Assembly (NCBI RefSeq): GCF_001183605.1
Contig: NZ_LFXJ01000013.1
Span: 272,001 to 336,000 of the forward strand
DNA: 64,000 nt
Source: Lysinibacillus xylanilyticus
Lineage (GTDB): Bacteria > Bacillota > Bacilli > Bacillales_A > Planococcaceae
Reading direction: 5' to 3'
This document shows, in pieces, positions 62,259 through 64,000 of this stretch (position 1 is its first letter; the number at the start of each line of letters is the position of its first letter). Under the pieces are notes generated by a model. The model had not been told where the DNA came from, made no database searches, and saw only the letters and a list, made by a program, of their open reading frames with translations. The position numbers were made by a program, and so were the translations under genes.

Positions 62259-63158
62259 ATGGAGAAACCAAAAATTCATCCATACATTCCTATTTTTATT
62301 GGCGTAATTTCAGTATCCCTATCTGCCATATTTGTAAAATTAGCAAATGCAGAAGCAGGGGTTATTGCGTTTTACCGTATGTTGTTTTCAGTGTTAATAA
62401 TGGCGCCTCTGTTTTTTTGGAAGTACACTAATGAGATAAAGGAATTAAGAATACGTGATTGGCTATTTTCTTCAGTTGCAGGTATATTTTTGGCCTTCCA
62501 TTTCATTTTGTGGTTTGAATCACTCAATTACACTTCTGTAGCAAGTTCTACAGTTTTGGTTACACTACAGCCATTGTTTGCATTTGTAGGTACATATTTT
62601 TTCTTTAAAGAGAACATCACTCTGAAAACCATATTTGCAGGAGTGATTGCTATTGTCGGGAGTATTTTAATTAGTTGGGGAGATTTTAAACTTAGCGGTA
62701 CTGCATTTTATGGAGACTTGCTTGCTCTTGTTGCGTGCGCACTCGTTACAGCTTACTTTTTATTTGGACAAGATGTACGGAAAAGATTATCTCTCGTGAC
62801 ATATACAATGGTTGTTTATGCTGTTAGTACAATTACATTATTTATCTATGTTCTTATTAAGGGGGAACCGTTCGGCCCTTATCCTACTATGGACTGGATA
62901 TGGTTTATTTTATTAGCGATAGTTCCTAATTTATTAGGTCATACTCTATTTAATTGGTCTATTAAATACGTTAGTACAAATGTAGTCTCCATTGCTATAT
63001 TATTTGAACCAATTGGCGCTGCCATTTTAGCTCTTCTAATTTTTAAAGAGTATTTAATAGCCACGCAAATTATTGGGGGATTCATTGTTATAGTAGGAAT
63101 TCTCTTGTTTGTAGTCGATGAGAAAAAGATTTTTAAGTTTTTTTCAAAAAAAGCTTGA
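62259..63158 (+). CDS. EamA (DMT) family transporter
   Basis: 299 residues from the ATG at 62259 with GGAGGTTGGG upstream. Ten membrane segments in two EamA repeats (ISVSLSAIFVKLANAEAGVIAFYRM; FILLAIVPNLLGHTLFNWSIKYV in shortened form), with YTSVASSTVLVTLQPLF typical of the family. Efflux or uptake of an unknown metabolite. Confidence 0.85.
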   Translation: MEKPKIHPYIPIFIGVISVSLSAIFVKLANAEAGVIAFYRMLFSVLIMAPLFFWKYTNEIKELRIRDWLFSSVAGIFLAFHFILWFESLNYTSVASSTVLVTLQPLFAFVGTYFFFKENITLKTIFAGVIAIVGSILISWGDFKLSGTAFYGDLLALVACALVTAYFLFGQDVRKRLSLVTYTMVVYAVSTITLFIYVLIKGEPFGPYPTMDWIWFILLAIVPNLLGHTLFNWSIKYVSTNVVSIAILFEPIGAAILALLIFKEYLIATQIIGGFIVIVGILLFVVDEKKIFKFFSKKA

Positions 63159-63183
63159 TTTTTAGATTGCTATATTATATATT
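63155..63183 (+). promoter_or_regulatory. Possible rRNA promoter P1
   Basis: TTGATT (63155-63160), 17 bp, TATATT (63178-63183). It overlaps the stop codon of the EamA gene. Confidence 0.4.
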
Positions 63184-63250
63184 ATTACTTGTCCTTAACA
63201 AGAAGGACGACTTGAGAAAAGATTTGAAAAAAAGATTTTTAAAAAAGTTG

Positions 63251-63279
63251 TTGACTTCTTGTTGAATACAAGTTATGAT
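63251..63279 (+). promoter_or_regulatory. rRNA operon promoter
   Basis: TTGACT (63251-63256), 17 bp, TATGAT (63274-63279), about 165 bases before the 16S gene. The leader holds CCTTGAAAACTGAACAAGC, typical of Bacillales rRNA leaders. Confidence 0.75.
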
Positions 63280-63441
63280 AATGAAGTAGCTGAAAAACAG
63301 CAACGAAATGAACCTTGAAAACTGAACAAGCAAAACGTAATCAATAAAGTTTTTAGTAGCTAACCTCGAGTTAGTGAACAAAACAAAATTTTGGACATCA
63401 AACATGATGCCAGCAAAACAATTTGAGCTAATCAAATTTCT

Positions 63442-64000
<559 letters not shown>

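Overview
This window is a chromosomal segment of a low-GC Gram-positive bacterium, most likely Lysinibacillus or a close relative. The partial 16S rRNA at the right edge has Bacillales sequence, and gene content and order follow the yun/yut, yui, yuf and yug neighbourhoods of Bacillus subtilis (recalled, not searched). The genes look vertically inherited. What is unusual is the space between them, which is filled with dispersed, modular, hairpin-forming repeats.

Layout. 1-9.4 kb: end of an HD-GYP-like protein, yunB (sporulation), lipA, yutD, a HAD phosphatase, yutE-yutF, yuzB, the NDH-2-like yutJ behind two Rex-type operators, yuzD, nfuA, a DUF2225 protein and erpA, so a cluster of Fe-S, lipoate and redox genes. 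9.5-13.4 kb: short accessory stretch with two unknown proteins, a gene remnant, a CarD-like regulator divergent from a MarR regulator, a membrane protein and a NUDIX hydrolase. 13.4-17.9 kb: LytS/LytR-type two-component system followed by a CstA-family (pyruvate/peptide) transporter. 18.7-21.8 kb: yuiB, yuiD, leucyl aminopeptidase and a Gly/Pro/Tyr-rich miniprotein.

21.9-36.5 kb: a complete assimilatory sulfate pathway. cobA-sirB-yezD-cysJ-cysI supplies siroheme and sulfite reductase; sbp-cysT-cysW-cysA (minus strand) is ABC sulfate uptake; cysH-cysP-sat-cysC supplies APS/PAPS reductase, a PiT-type sulfate permease, ATP sulfurylase and APS kinase. Three transcription units share a short leader stem-loop fused to an intrinsic terminator, and two share a palindrome over the -35 box. 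I see no SAM-I riboswitch or T-box there, so this is the best candidate for an undescribed control system. A perfect 14-copy, 46-bp tandem array lies between yezD and cysJ.

36.6-43.1 kb: seven-gene Mrp Na+/H+ antiporter operon (mrpABCDEFG, minus strand) with yufK divergent. 43.3-49.4 kb: PBP1A-family pbpD, a secreted coiled-coil protein, a repeat-derived chimeric ORF, ppiB, patB, yugE. 49.8-52.5 kb: ECF sigma factor, large anti-sigma and yugI. 52.7-58.5 kb: a PAS-AAA-Fis regulator lacking the GAFTGA loop, divergent from rocA-rocD-rocG/gudB (arginine/ornithine/proline to glutamate to 2-oxoglutarate). 58.7-63.2 kb: bdhA/yugJ, a CDF transporter with mgtC, and an EamA transporter. From 63.15 kb: rRNA operon promoters and the 5' part of 16S rRNA, cut by the window end.

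The repeat family has a head reading TAACTTCTTTCAGCGG, often followed by its own inverted copy, and a tail hairpin around AATTATGCCGAGGCATAATT. At least six genes use the first three bases of the head as their stop codon. A second, longer element with terminal inverted repeats occurs twice nearly intact and at least once truncated.
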